From assembly GCA_965242495.1 (NCBI GenBank), contig OZ251446.1, positions 2,418,001-2,482,000 of the forward strand: 64,000 bases of DNA. Direction: 5' to 3'. Shown here one piece after another: positions 25,502 to 33,663 of the stretch (its first letter is position 1; each line of letters opens with the position of its first letter). A model generated the notes under the pieces. It had not been told where the DNA came from and did no database searches. It saw only the letters and a program-made list of their open reading frames with translations. This DNA is from CBDESN01 sp965242495 (GTDB lineage: Bacteria; Pseudomonadota; Alphaproteobacteria; MPNO01). Position numbers and translations under genes: made by a program.

Positions 25502-25849
25502 CTACAGCGGGCGTTGCCGCCGCGCCGTCTCGGCGGCGGCGCGCCGGGCGTTCCGCCGTCCGTTCCGCTGTCCGCGCTCCCACTTGGCGGCGCGTGCGAG
25601 GACCTGGGCGTGGCAAGGCTGGGGGGCGCAATGGCAGACGAGGTCCTTGCCTGCGAGGGCGGCGAGGCGGTCGCGGTCGATGCGTCCCTCCTGCATCCGC
25701 TTCCAGAGCCATCGGCGGTACTTGGCGATGACGGTCTTGCGGTCGCCGTCGCGTCCGATGACGAAGGGGTTGCCCCATGGGGTGGGCCGTCCGACGTAGA
25801 CGGCGGTCTTGGGGATGTTTCGGTCGGTCCGCTTGTTCCAGATGCGCAT
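25502..25849 (-). CDS. DUF4326 domain protein
   Basis: A 115-residue protein. KTAVYVGRPTPWGNPFVIGR, DRKTVIAKYRRWLWKRM and LAGKDLVCHCAPQPCHAQVL are the family's conserved blocks, with the Cys-His cluster CHCAPQPCH. ATG 25849 has AAGGAGAGCGAG directly upstream. The biochemical role of the family is unknown; it is frequent on plasmids, phages and integrative elements. The 311-bp repeat copy lies immediately upstream and would form its promoter or leader. Confidence 0.85.
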   Translation of the reverse strand: MRIWNKRTDRNIPKTAVYVGRPTPWGNPFVIGRDGDRKTVIAKYRRWLWKRMQEGRIDRDRLAALAGKDLVCHCAPQPCHAQVLARAAKWERGQRNGRRNARRAAAETARRQRPL

Positions 25850-25880
25850 CTCGCTCTCCTTCCTTGGCTGTCGCCTTCGC

Positions 25881-26191
25881 CGGGGCGTTGCGTCCCGTCG
25901 TGGTGTCCGGTTGGGACACGCGCGCGGACCGGAGCCACAACGACCGGAATGCCTGCGCCGGCGGGGCGCGCGAGTGGTGCGGGCGCACAAGCGAGCGGAG
26001 CGAGTGCGGAGCCTCGGTCGCGCGCCCCGCCGGCGCTAGCCGCGCTTGCGCGGCGTGGCATTGCGAGTCGTTGCCGTAGCGGAGCGGAGGACCCGCAGAG
26101 CGGGTTGGCGCCGGGAGCACGTGTGTCACGATTGGACGTCACGACGGGAGGCTGTGTTGTCTCCACCCGCACGGTCTCCTTGCGGCCTCGC
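25881..26191. repeat. Long direct repeat, copy 1
   Basis: About 311 bp, nearly identical to 27313-27625 in the same orientation. Inside is a perfect 19-bp inverted repeat, 25955-25973 with 26018-26036 (arm begins GCGCCGGCGGGG), and a smaller CCCGC/GCGGG hairpin. Each copy lies just upstream of a minus-strand gene (DUF4326 here, DUF2493 for copy 2), so it is probably a duplicated promoter-leader region. It has no convincing coding frame. Confidence 0.85.
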
Positions 26192-26225
26192 CACCGGCAT
26201 GGCCTCCGGTGGCGAGGCGAGGAAG

Positions 26226-26256
26226 AAGGGCCGATCCCTGGCGCGGGACCGGCCCT
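26226..26256 (-). terminator. Hairpin downstream of the DUF2493 gene
   Basis: AGGGCCGaTCCC pairs with GGGAcCGGCCCT across a short loop, 19 bp after the DUF2493 stop. It lacks a U-tract and shares its core with the hairpin at 25461-25492. Likely an mRNA 3'-end element. Confidence 0.4.
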
Positions 26257-26274
26257 GTGTGGTGTGGGTGTCGC

Positions 26275-27282
26275 TCAGGCGGCGACGCGGTGGACGGGGA
26301 TGCCGAGCTGGCGGGCCTTGTCGACGAGGTTCTCGGTGATGCCGGAACCGGGGAAGGCGACGACGCCCTTGGGCAGGAGGTTGAGGAGGTCGTCGTTGCG
26401 GCGGAAGGGGGCGGCGCGTCCGTGCCTGTCCCAGTCGGGCTTGCAGACGATCTGGTGGACGCCGTTGCGCTCGGCCCAGGAGGCGGCGATCTTCTCGGCT
26501 CCGGGGCCGCCGCCGTGGACGAGGACCATGTCGTCGTGCCGGGCCTTGACGCGATCGAGGGTGGTCCAGATGGCGCCGGCGTCCTCGGCCTCCCTGCCGC
26601 CTGCGACGGCGACGAGGGTTCCGTCGGGGAGGTGGGCGCGGGTCTCGCGGTCCTTGCGGGCGCGGATGAAGTCGCGTGCGTCGATGGCGGCGGAGGTGAG
26701 CTTGCCGGTGCGGCTGGCGTGGGAGCCGTGTCGGGGCCGCCACTGTTCGCCGGTCTCGGCCCGGTAGGCGTCGGCGGCGAAGTCGCGGAGCTTCTCGAAG
26801 GCGTCGCGCCGGTCGCCGAGGTCGTGGGCGCGCTCGGTGATGCGTTCGAGCTGCCAGGCCTTGACCTCGGTTCCGTCCTGGGCGCGTCCGAGGTCTCGCA
26901 TCTCGGGGGCGAGCCGGTCGACGGCGCGGTCGAGGCGCTGGACCTGTGCGTGGAAGGTGTTGACGAAGCCCCAGAGGAGGCTCTCGCGCTCGTCGGCGAG
27001 TTGGGTTCCGTCGGGCGCGGCGGCGCGGGTGAGGACGTGGAAGGCCTGCTCGACACCGGCGATGGCCTCGTCCTGGTCCCAGACGGGCCGGTTGTCGGAT
27101 TCGTCGGGGCCGGGGGTCGCGCCGTGGAGCCTGGCGTGTTCGCAGACGGCGGCGGTGAGGGAAGCGGCGTGTCCGGGTTCGCGGCCGTCGTCGATGTCGA
27201 AGGCGTCGCCGTCGAGGCCGGCCCTGGCGAAGGCGTCGGCCATGGCGGTGTCGGCGGTGTCGATGATGTGGAAGGCGTTCAT
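26275..27282 (-). CDS. DUF2493 (YspA/SLOG-like) domain protein
   Basis: A 335-residue protein. The N-terminal two thirds are helical with no motif I know. The C-terminal ~115 residues are a SLOG-type Rossmann fold: DGTLVAVAGGREAEDAGAIW, then MVLVHGGGPGAEKIAASWAE, GVVAFPGSGITENLVDKARQ and GIPVHRVA. SLOG domains bind nucleotides or nucleotide-derived ligands. ATG 27282 follows AGGAGATCGTC. It is flanked by both copies of the long direct repeat. These genes are common on alphaproteobacterial integrative elements; their role in transfer is unproven. Confidence 0.88.
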   Translation of the reverse strand: MNAFHIIDTADTAMADAFARAGLDGDAFDIDDGREPGHAASLTAAVCEHARLHGATPGPDESDNRPVWDQDEAIAGVEQAFHVLTRAAAPDGTQLADERESLLWGFVNTFHAQVQRLDRAVDRLAPEMRDLGRAQDGTEVKAWQLERITERAHDLGDRRDAFEKLRDFAADAYRAETGEQWRPRHGSHASRTGKLTSAAIDARDFIRARKDRETRAHLPDGTLVAVAGGREAEDAGAIWTTLDRVKARHDDMVLVHGGGPGAEKIAASWAERNGVHQIVCKPDWDRHGRAAPFRRNDDLLNLLPKGVVAFPGSGITENLVDKARQLGIPVHRVAA

Positions 27283-27312
27283 GACGATCTCCTGAGTTGG
27301 TGTTGCATCATT

Positions 27313-27625
27313 CGGGGCGTTGGTGTCCCGTCGTGATGTCCAATTGGGATGCGCGCGCGGACCGGAGCCACAACGACCGGAATGCCTGCGCCGGCGGGGC
27401 GCGCGAGTGGTGCGGGCGCACAAGCGAGCGAAGCGAGTGCGGAGCCACGGTCGCGCGCCCCGCCGGCGCTAGCCGCGCTTGCGCGGCGTGGCATTGCGAG
27501 TCGTTGCCGTAGCGAAGCGAAGGACCCGCAAAGCGGGTTGGCGGAGGGAGCACGTGTGTCACGATTGGACGTCACGACGGGAGGCTGTGTTGTCTCCACC
27601 CGCACGGTCTCCTTACGGCCTCGCC
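27313..27625. repeat. Long direct repeat, copy 2
   Basis: About 313 bp matching 25881-26191, with the same perfect 19-bp inverted repeat at 27388-27406 and 27451-27469. The last 13 bases overlap the stop and end of the SLOG gene at 27613, so that gene's 3' end is part of the repeated unit. It lies directly upstream of the DUF2493 gene. Confidence 0.85.
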
Positions 27626-28179
27626 CCCGGCGCGGAGTCCGGGGTTCGGGCGGGACCGGCGCGGAGGGCCTCCAGGCGTTCGCAGACGGCGCGGGGTTCG
27701 AGGACCGCCATGTCGAGCACCGGGATGCCGTGCTCCTGCGCGATGCGGATGGCCATTCCGGTCCCGCCCCGGACGCATCCGCCTTCGGTCCAGCAGACGA
27801 CGGCGCGGACGGGAACGGGGCGGCCGATGTCGGGACCGAGCAGGATCGCGGCGTTGCGGGCGTGGAGCTTGCGCACGGCGGGCGAGCATCGGTCCCATGC
27901 GGGATGGAGGGCGGCGGCGATGGGGGCGAGCGCGTCCAACCGATCGGACGGCAGGCACATGCAATCGTCCCCGTTCCAGCCGTTGTATCCGGGCCAGGGC
28001 AGGAACAGGACGCGCCGGGTCCGGGGCGCGCCGCCCGCGAAGGCGTTGTCGGCCCCGTGGGCGCCGCCGGTGCGGAGATACCAGCCCCGTCGGGCGAGCC
28101 ATGCGGCCATGGTGGTCATGTGTTCGAGGACGGCCCGGGGCGCGGCGCGGGGTCCGATGCCGGCGTAGATCGGGGTCAT
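27613..28179 (-). CDS. SLOG-fold (DprA-like) protein
   Basis: A 188-residue protein. It begins MTPIYAGIGPRAAPRAVLEH, then has WLARRGWYLRTGGAHGADNA, LFLPWPGYNG, and late VCWTEGGCVRGGTGMAIRIA with GIPVLDMA. These are the nucleotide-binding loops of SLOG/DprA-like Rossmann proteins found on phages and plasmids. Start ATG 28179 has GGGAGAG upstream. The upstream 28180-28343 interval is pyrimidine-rich and holds no gene. It is the second SLOG protein in the block, adjacent to the DUF2493 gene. Confidence 0.78.
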   Translation of the reverse strand: MTPIYAGIGPRAAPRAVLEHMTTMAAWLARRGWYLRTGGAHGADNAFAGGAPRTRRVLFLPWPGYNGWNGDDCMCLPSDRLDALAPIAAALHPAWDRCSPAVRKLHARNAAILLGPDIGRPVPVRAVVCWTEGGCVRGGTGMAIRIAQEHGIPVLDMAVLEPRAVCERLEALRAGPARTPDSAPGARP

Positions 28180-28343
28180 GGGGTTCTCTCCCGTAGGCGT
28201 GTGACGACGCGCCGTGGAGTCCGGGTTCTCTTCTCCCGGCCTCCCGGCGATCGCCCTCTCCCTCGCTTCTCTCTCCCTCCGGCGCCGGTCCCGCCCGCCT
28301 CGGATCGCGGAACGGGGGCGCGCGCCCGTCGGCATCGTCGCGG

Positions 28344-28568
28344 TCACCACAACGGGTGGGTGCGGACGAGACGTTCGGCGACCTCGCGGACGCGGGCGCG
28401 GTCATGGACGCGGACGGGGCCGCGCCGGTCCTCGTGGAGATGGACGACGTAGTAATGCGCGCCCGGCTCGAGGCCGTCGGGCTGGCGATAGACGTCCCCG
28501 ACGTAGTCGCCGTCGAGATGGATGCGCGATTCGCCGGGGGCGATCCGCTTGAAGGTGACGTGATCCAT
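28344..28568 (-). CDS. Small conserved-looking hypothetical protein
   Basis: A 74-residue protein starting MDHVTFKRIAPGESRIHLDG, with VGDVYRQPDGLEPGAHYYVV following. It looks like a small beta-rich fold ending in a helix (RVREVAERLVRTHPLW). GGGAG lies upstream of ATG 28568. It sits between the SLOG and Toprim genes on the same strand with normal codon use. I do not recognise the family. Confidence 0.65.
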   Translation of the reverse strand: MDHVTFKRIAPGESRIHLDGDYVGDVYRQPDGLEPGAHYYVVHLHEDRRGPVRVHDRARVREVAERLVRTHPLW

Positions 28569-28679
28569 GTCGTGGTCTCCCGTGGTTGGCGAATCCGGAT
28601 CGCTTGCGCGACGTGGCGGGGGCCGGCTCTCTCCGCCCCGTGGCGACCGCCTTGCCCCCGCTCCCCTCTCCGCTCTCCT

Positions 28680-29702
28680 TCAACGCGCCTGCCCGCAAGC
28701 GACCGCGCCGCCCTTGTTCGCGGCGCGGTCGCGAGCCGGTGCGTGGAACAGGGGCGCGACCCTGGCGGCGAGCGCTTGCGGGCCGAAGGCGATCAGGTCG
28801 TCGTTGAAGTCGCCGCGTTCGGGAACGACGACGGCGGTGGGGATGCCCAGTCCGCCGCAGCGCCGCCGGAGGCGCTGAGCGGCGCGTGCGCCCTCGGCGT
28901 CGTTGTCGCGGGCGATGACGAGGCGGGCGAGGCCGGAAGGCGGGGCGAACGCGCCGAGGCTTCCGGCCGAGAGGGCGGCGGCGGCGGGGATGGCGGGGAC
29001 TGCGGCGACCAGGGACAGCACGGTCTCGACGCCCTCGCCGACGAGCAGGGTTCTGCGGTCGAGGCTGCCGAAGCGGACGGCGCGGCCATGGACGCGGCCC
29101 AGCGCCTTGCGCGGGCTTGCGACTGCGGCCTTGGCGGGGGCGTCCGGGTCGAGCCAGGTGCGGTGGATGCCGCCGATGGCGCCGTCGTCGCCGGCGACGG
29201 CGGCGACGAGAGCCGGGAGGCGGCGGAAGCCGTGTCGGTCGCGGTAGTTGAGGGCGGGATGGAAGCGGAGGGTGGGGAAGCGGCAGCGGTGGATGGCGCG
29301 GGCCCGGAGATAGGCTTCGGCATGGGTTCCGTCGATGGCGCGGCACGCGCGCCAGAGGCGGCGGGCCGCCGCGACGCGATCGTATGCGCCGGCCTCGCCG
29401 CCGGCGGGGACCGCCGGCATGGCGAGGAAGGCGCGGGCTTCGTCGAGTGCGGGCTTGAGGGAAGCGGCGCCGATGGCGAGACGGATGAGGTCGAGGAGGT
29501 CGCCATGCTCGCCGGTGGCGGCGTCGGTCCACTTGCCGGGAGCGCCGGGCGGGGCAAGGCGGACGAAGAGGGATCGGCCCTTGGCGCCGCGGGCGTCGCC
29601 GGCGGTCCAGTACCGGCCCTGCCTGCGGCCGTTGGAGAGGTAGCGCCGGCAGACCTGCTCGGCGCGCCGGGCGAGGGCGGCGGCGACGTCGGTGGCGTTC
29701 AT
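28680..29702 (-). CDS. Toprim-domain protein (DUF7146/primase-like)
   Basis: A 340-residue protein. The N-terminal half (ALARRAEQVCRRYLSNGRRQ, then GKWTDAATGEHGDLLDLIRL) resembles the CHC2/DUF7146 part of mobile-element primases, with no intact CHC2 zinc cluster visible. The C-terminal Toprim fold has RTLLVGEGVETVLSLVAAV (catalytic Glu) and ARLVIARDNDAEGARAAQRL (Asp pair). GGGAGCCGCC precedes ATG 29702. Likely role: primer synthesis or plasmid-type replication during transfer. It is a usual neighbour of SSB and DUF2493 genes in such islands. Confidence 0.85.
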   Translation of the reverse strand: MNATDVAAALARRAEQVCRRYLSNGRRQGRYWTAGDARGAKGRSLFVRLAPPGAPGKWTDAATGEHGDLLDLIRLAIGAASLKPALDEARAFLAMPAVPAGGEAGAYDRVAAARRLWRACRAIDGTHAEAYLRARAIHRCRFPTLRFHPALNYRDRHGFRRLPALVAAVAGDDGAIGGIHRTWLDPDAPAKAAVASPRKALGRVHGRAVRFGSLDRRTLLVGEGVETVLSLVAAVPAIPAAAALSAGSLGAFAPPSGLARLVIARDNDAEGARAAQRLRRRCGGLGIPTAVVVPERGDFNDDLIAFGPQALAARVAPLFHAPARDRAANKGGAVACGQAR

Positions 29703-29830
29703 GGCGGCTCCCTCCGGACGGTGCGGGACGCGCCGTCCCGGCCTGCGCTCTCCGCCTCTCGCCGGCGCGCGGCGGGCGGGCGATGCGCGAAGCGCAAGCG
29801 CCGCCGCCCATCCGGGACCCGTGGAGCGGG

Positions 29831-30391
29831 CTATCCGGCGAGCGTCCGGAAGGTCGCGGAGACGCGCGTGTTCCGCCGCCGGGCATTGGCCGCGCGGTCG
29901 ATGCCGTGCATCCAGTCCCGGCGCGCGGCGCCGCGCAGGACCAGCGCGGAGCGGCGGGGAAGCATGATGAACTCGTCGGAGGGCAGGCCGTCGCGGCGAT
30001 AGGGACGGACGCTGCGGCGCCGGAACTGCATCCGCCATGCGTCGCCGAGCGAGAGCGACGCGATCACCGGGCCGAACGCCGCGTGGTCGGCGTGCATCCC
30101 GATCCCCTGTCCGGGGCGATACTCGTTCACGATGCACTGTTCGGGCGGCGCGGCGTCGAACAGGGGCAGGAGGCGTCGGGCCATGACCTCGGCCCAGCGC
30201 GGGAACTCCGCCGCGGGAGCGCGCCGGTTCGGATCGTGGTTCCGGTAGTCGTAGCGGAACCCGTACTGCTGCACCCTGCGTCCGGGATCGGTGGACCAGG
30301 GCGCCTCGCCGATGCGCCGGAGGATGCGGCGCTCCTCGGCTTCGGTGATGAAGTCGGGGACGATCGCCGCCCCCTGCTCGAAAATGCTCAT
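29831..30391 (-). CDS. AlkB-like 2-oxoglutarate/Fe(II) dioxygenase
   Basis: A 186-residue DNA/RNA dealkylation-type enzyme. The iron ligands are in GQGIGMHADHAAF (H-x-D) and the later His in RRDWMHGID. The 2-oxoglutarate Arg is in NTRVSATFR, and NEYRPGQGIG is the substrate-lid motif of AlkB homologues. ATG 30391 (MSIFEQGAAIVPDFI) matches the family start; an upstream ATG at 30436 adds non-homologous residues. It may repair alkylated single strands entering a recipient; that link is inferred from its neighbours SSB and Toprim. Confidence 0.88.
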   Translation of the reverse strand: MSIFEQGAAIVPDFITEAEERRILRRIGEAPWSTDPGRRVQQYGFRYDYRNHDPNRRAPAAEFPRWAEVMARRLLPLFDAAPPEQCIVNEYRPGQGIGMHADHAAFGPVIASLSLGDAWRMQFRRRSVRPYRRDGLPSDEFIMLPRRSALVLRGAARRDWMHGIDRAANARRRNTRVSATFRTLAG

Positions 30392-30549
30392 GGCGTTCTC
30401 CAATGCGGACTCGCCGCGCTCGACGCGCCGCTTCACTCCGCCTCTCGTCTCCCGCCGGCGCGCGGCGATGGGGTCGATGCGCAGAGTGCGGATGCGGCCG
30501 TCCCGCCGGCCGGGCCGCCGTTCGAGGCTGCGGACTCCGACCGGCGGAC

Positions 30550-30581
30550 AAAAAAAGGGCCGGCGCGCGAGGCGCCGGCCC
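30550..30581 (-). terminator. Rho-independent terminator after ssb
   Basis: On the minus strand a 10-bp GC-only stem (GGGCCGGCGC with GCGCCGGCCC, 5-nt loop) is followed by seven T residues. It lies 27 bp after the ssb stop and before the AlkB-like gene, so AlkB needs its own promoter within 30392-30549 or readthrough. Confidence 0.85.
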
Positions 30582-30607
30582 GAGTGGGAGGGAGGAGAGG
30601 AAGCCCG

Positions 30608-31063
30608 CTAGAACGGGATCTCGTCGTCGATCCCGTCCGTCGCCTGGACGGCCCCGTTGCCGGCCGCGGGCGGCTGCGCCTCGCCGCCGGCCGCCGGGGC
30701 GGGGGCGCCGTTGGGCTTGTCGAGGAACTGCACGCGCCCGCCCGGAACCAGCATGATCTCGGTCGAGAAGCGGTCCGTGTCCTCGCCCTCCTTGCGCCAC
30801 TTGCGCGTCTGGAGCTTGCCCTCGACGTAGACCAGCCGGCCCTTCCGGGCGTGCTTCTCCAGCATCGTGATCAGGCCGTCCTGGAAGGTCACGACCTTGT
30901 GCCACTCGGTGCGGTCGCGGCGCTCGCCGGTGGCCTTGTCGATGTAGCCCTCGTCGGTGGCGATGGACAGGTTGGCGACCCTGCCGCCGTTGGCGAGGTG
31001 GTTGACGGCGGCGTCGCCGCCGAGGCGGCCGATCACCTGCGCGCGGTTCAATCCGAAGGACAT
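30608..31063 (-). CDS. ssb: Single-stranded DNA-binding protein
   Basis: A 151-residue SSB. The OB fold runs from MSFGLNRAQVIGRLGGDAAV through VANLSIATDEGY, RTEWHKVVTF and GRLVYVEGKLQTRKW to IMLVPGGRVQFLD. A Pro/Ala/Gly-rich linker ends in the acidic tip DDEIPF that recruits partner proteins. Start ATG 31063 has an AGGAGATCGTC ribosome-binding site. It is an island copy; a chromosomal ssb is presumably elsewhere. Protects single strands during conjugative transfer and replication. Confidence 0.95.
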   Translation of the reverse strand: MSFGLNRAQVIGRLGGDAAVNHLANGGRVANLSIATDEGYIDKATGERRDRTEWHKVVTFQDGLITMLEKHARKGRLVYVEGKLQTRKWRKEGEDTDRFSTEIMLVPGGRVQFLDKPNGAPAPAAGGEAQPPAAGNGAVQATDGIDDEIPF

Positions 31064-31169
31064 GACGATCTCCTTGTGGTCCTGGTTGCCGACGTTGGGT
31101 TGACGAACGGGCCGGGTCTCTCTCGATCCCCTTCCCGTTCGCCTTCTCGAACCTTCCCCTTCCCTCTCG

Positions 31170-31343
31170 TCAGCCGTCCGCGCCGGGGCCGGGAGGGAAG
31201 CCCCGGAGTTCGCGGATGGCGCGGACCGAAAGTCCGATCTCGGCCAGCAGCCGGTCGCTGGCGAAGGGAGGCGGGAAGTCGTCGTTGCCGTCGGCGAAGC
31301 CGGCGACGGCGGCGGTCGGCGTCTCGAAGAGGTCGTCGAACAT
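31170..31343 (-). CDS. 57-residue hypothetical protein
   Basis: Reads MFDDLFETPTAAVAGFADGN, then FASDRLLAEIGLSVRAIREL and GFPPGPGADG before TGA. GGGAG sits just upstream of ATG 31343. The short amphipathic helix near the end suggests a small folded or partner-binding peptide. It lies 106 bp upstream of ssb on the same strand. The family is not recognised; the good ribosome-binding site and codon use argue that it is real. Confidence 0.55.
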   Translation of the reverse strand: MFDDLFETPTAAVAGFADGNDDFPPPFASDRLLAEIGLSVRAIRELRGFPPGPGADG

Positions 31344-31725
31344 GGGAAGCTCCCGTGATGGAGGGGTCGGGAGCGCCGCCGGGTGGGAGTCTCCCTCCCG
31401 CCCCCGGAGCGCTCATCCTTTTCCAGGCTTCCCCTTCCCGGTCTTTTTGGTTCCGGGAACCGCGCCGACCGGGCCGCGGCGGGCGCCTCCGCCGGACCGG
31501 CCCCTGAGGTCAGGGCCGCGGCCTTTCCGGCTGCGCCGGGCAAGGCGGGCAACCCGCGTGGCGCCCTGTGGAACCTACCGCGCGCCCGTGGCGGGGTTGG
31601 GGCCAGCCCCGGCATACGGACCGCTCTCCCGTGACGTGAGCAGCGCCTGCGGTTCTTCGCTGCGGTGAACGCGCCGCTGTCGTTCGCCGGCCCGCCCGTG
31701 TCCGAGCGGCTCCGTCGAACGCCGA
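31344..31725. other. Intergenic region upstream of the 57-residue gene
   Basis: About 380 bp between the broken zinc-ribbon gene and the small gene, both on the minus strand. It should contain the promoter of the small gene and ssb. I see no gene, no clear promoter and no strong hairpin. Confidence 0.4.
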
Positions 31726-32721
31726 TCACCACGAGGCCGCTATGGCCGGGACGTCCGGCACGATCTCCACCTCGTCCGGCGAGAGCCGCGCGAACGCCAG
31801 GCACGCCGCCACCTCCGCCAGGCTCTCGAACGTCCCGTGGTCCTCGCCCGTCGCGATCTCGATGACCGTGTAGCTCGGCGGAAACGGCGGCAGGCCGCGG
31901 AAGTGATCGGAGCGCTCGTACGACCTGCGGGCGCACGGTTCGCACCGCGCCGCGCCCTGCGACGGGGCTCCGCAGTCCGTACACTCGCCCTGCGCCCGCC
32001 GCCGGGCGTAGCGCTTGCGGCCGGCGGCGTTCTTCCGCCGATGGCGTCCGGCCTCCAGCGCGGCGCATCGACCGCAGCGCGCGGCGCCGTCGAACGTGGC
32101 CTCCCCGCATCGGCCGCACAGGCCACCCGCCCGGCGCGCGGCCCACTGCCGGCGTTCGCCCGCCCGTCTCGCATCGCGGCATGGCTCGCAGGCCGTACCG
32201 CCCTCGACCGGTGGGCGCAGGCCGCACCGGGTGCACAGGCCGGCCTCGCGGCGGGCGTCGTAGCGCCGCTTGGCCGCGCCGCGCGCGTTGCGCCGCCGCT
32301 CCTTCGGGTCGCGCCCGCCGTAGAGCTTGCCCGCGGCCTTGGCCTTCGCATAGTGGGCGCGCTCGGCCGCACGCCGCTTCTCGATGCAGTGCCGGCACGA
32401 AGTGTGATCGGTCGCGGGCGGTTCCTTGCCGCAATCGGCGCACAGGCCCTAAACGACGCGCTCGGAGGCGCGTCGCCGCTCGCGCGCGCGTTCCGTCCCG
32501 GAGTTCCTGCAGCGGGGCTTCCCGGCGACCCTGCGCTTCACATCCCGGACGCGTTCGGCTTCGCGCCGTTTTCCGGCGCAGGGCGCGCACAGCCGACGTT
32601 CGGGTTCGGGCGGCGCCTTGCCGCAATTCGGGCACAGGCCATGGGCGATGCGCTCGGCGGTGCGCCGCCGGAACCGTTCCCGGTCGCGCGCGCGGCCCTC
32701 CTCGAGGTTCCTGTAGGTCAC
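31726..32721 (-). pseudogene. Zinc-ribbon repeat protein interrupted by an in-frame amber
   Basis: From GTG 32721 (VTYRNLEEGRARDRERFRRR, with GGAGG upstream) one frame runs to TGA at 31726, broken only by TAG at 32449-32451. Before the stop are GLCPNCGKAPPEPERRLCAPC ribbons; after it the same frame continues GLCADCGKEPPATD, GLCTRCGLRPPVEGG, GLCGRCGEATFDG and GECTDCGAPSQ, ending ERSDHFRGLPPFPPSYTVIE and a conserved-looking tail. Just before the stop a ribbon has CRNSG where CxxC is expected, so decay is likely. Readthrough giving a ~331-residue protein cannot be excluded. A 90-residue truncated product is possible. Confidence 0.8.
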
Positions 32722-32797
32722 GGCGGCGTCCTCCCGGCCGGGGTTGAAGTCCAGGCGAGGGTCGCCCGGCCGGCGGGACGCCCCCGGAGAACGCCGC

Positions 32798-33118
32798 TCA
32801 GCCCCGCTTGCGCTCCGCGAACAGGCCGGTGGCGAGGTCGCCCCAATACTGGACGCCGCCCTTGAGACGCATTCCGGTGCAGACGATGATCTCGTTGCGC
32901 GCGGGCCGCATCTGCTGGACCGCCTGCAGGGACGCGATCTCCCCCTTCGCCTTGCGCCGGCCCTTCGCCGGCGGCTCGTCGCCGGTTCGGCGGCGTATCT
33001 CGCCGTCGGCCATGGACCGGAAGCGCTCGACCACGTAGCGGTCGTCGTCGAGGCCGGGGCCGAAGATGTGGGTGAGGAAAGTCCGCGTGTCGCGAGGGAG
33101 GGTCGTTGCCGTCCGCAT
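32798..33118 (-). CDS. 106-residue hypothetical protein
   Basis: Starts MRTATTLPRDTRTFLTHIFG, with a central RYVVERFRSMADGEIRRR and a C-terminal MRPARNEIIVCTGMRLKGGV followed by QYWGDLATGLFAERKRG. It looks like a small alpha/beta protein of normal composition. Start ATG 33118 has GGAGACAG upstream. It is 76 bp upstream of the broken zinc-ribbon gene on the same strand. I do not recognise a named domain. Confidence 0.65.
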   Translation of the reverse strand: MRTATTLPRDTRTFLTHIFGPGLDDDRYVVERFRSMADGEIRRRTGDEPPAKGRRKAKGEIASLQAVQQMRPARNEIIVCTGMRLKGGVQYWGDLATGLFAERKRG

Positions 33119-33413
33119 GGTCCTGTCTCCGCCTGGTCCGTGGTTGGGAGCGGCGGGGACGTCCTCCCGGACGCCCGACCGCCGCCCCGCTCACGGCCCA
33201 ACCCGGACTCCCGGCGGCGCGAGGGACACGAGCGGAAGGGTTGGTTCGATCGGTGAAGCGCGGATGTCGAAGGTGCGGGCGCCGTCGCCACGCCGCCGGC
33301 GACAAGGGCCGCTCGTGCATGGTTGCCCAAGCCCGGCGGCGGTCTTGGTCGCGGCGCGGTGGCGCGACCGAATGGAGCGCCGACGCTGGTGTTACGGCGT
33401 CACGAACGCGCCG
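33119..33413. other. Intergenic region near the island end
   Basis: About 295 bp with no convincing gene on either strand. It should hold the promoter of the 106-residue gene. No repeat or hairpin stands out. Confidence 0.4.
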
Positions 33414-33663
33414 TCATGCATGTCGGGAAAGCGCGTATGGCCGGACGAGGGGCCAGAGGATGCCGACGATCAGCTCCGCGTTCCTGTCCGTCCTCTTCCC
33501 CGACGGCTGCGACGACAACCATTCGGCGAACGCCCACTCGCCGATCTCGCCGCCGATGGATTTGCGGAGCTCGGTGAGCTTGCGGAGTTGCCTCTACGGA
33601 GAGGCCGGCGAGGGCAGGGACGCGAGCGAGAACTCTCGTCACCCTCCGGGTCGCCGGGGTCAT
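33414..33663 (-). pseudogene. Broken small gene coupled to the integrase remnant
   Basis: ATG 33663 overlaps the TGA of the integrase remnant (ATGA) and opens MTPATRRVTRVLARVPALAG. After a frameshift near 33590-33600 another frame continues as LRKLTELRKSIGGEIGEWAF then AEWLSSQPSGKRTDRNAELI to TGA at 33414. The two halves look like one protein of about 80 residues of a kind seen beside integrases. It has decayed with its neighbour. Confidence 0.5.

Noticed and set aside
31170..31343. Dismissing the 57-codon frame as noise
   Set aside because: Kept as a feature instead: it has a good ribosome-binding site, sits in a gene-sized gap and has protein-like composition.
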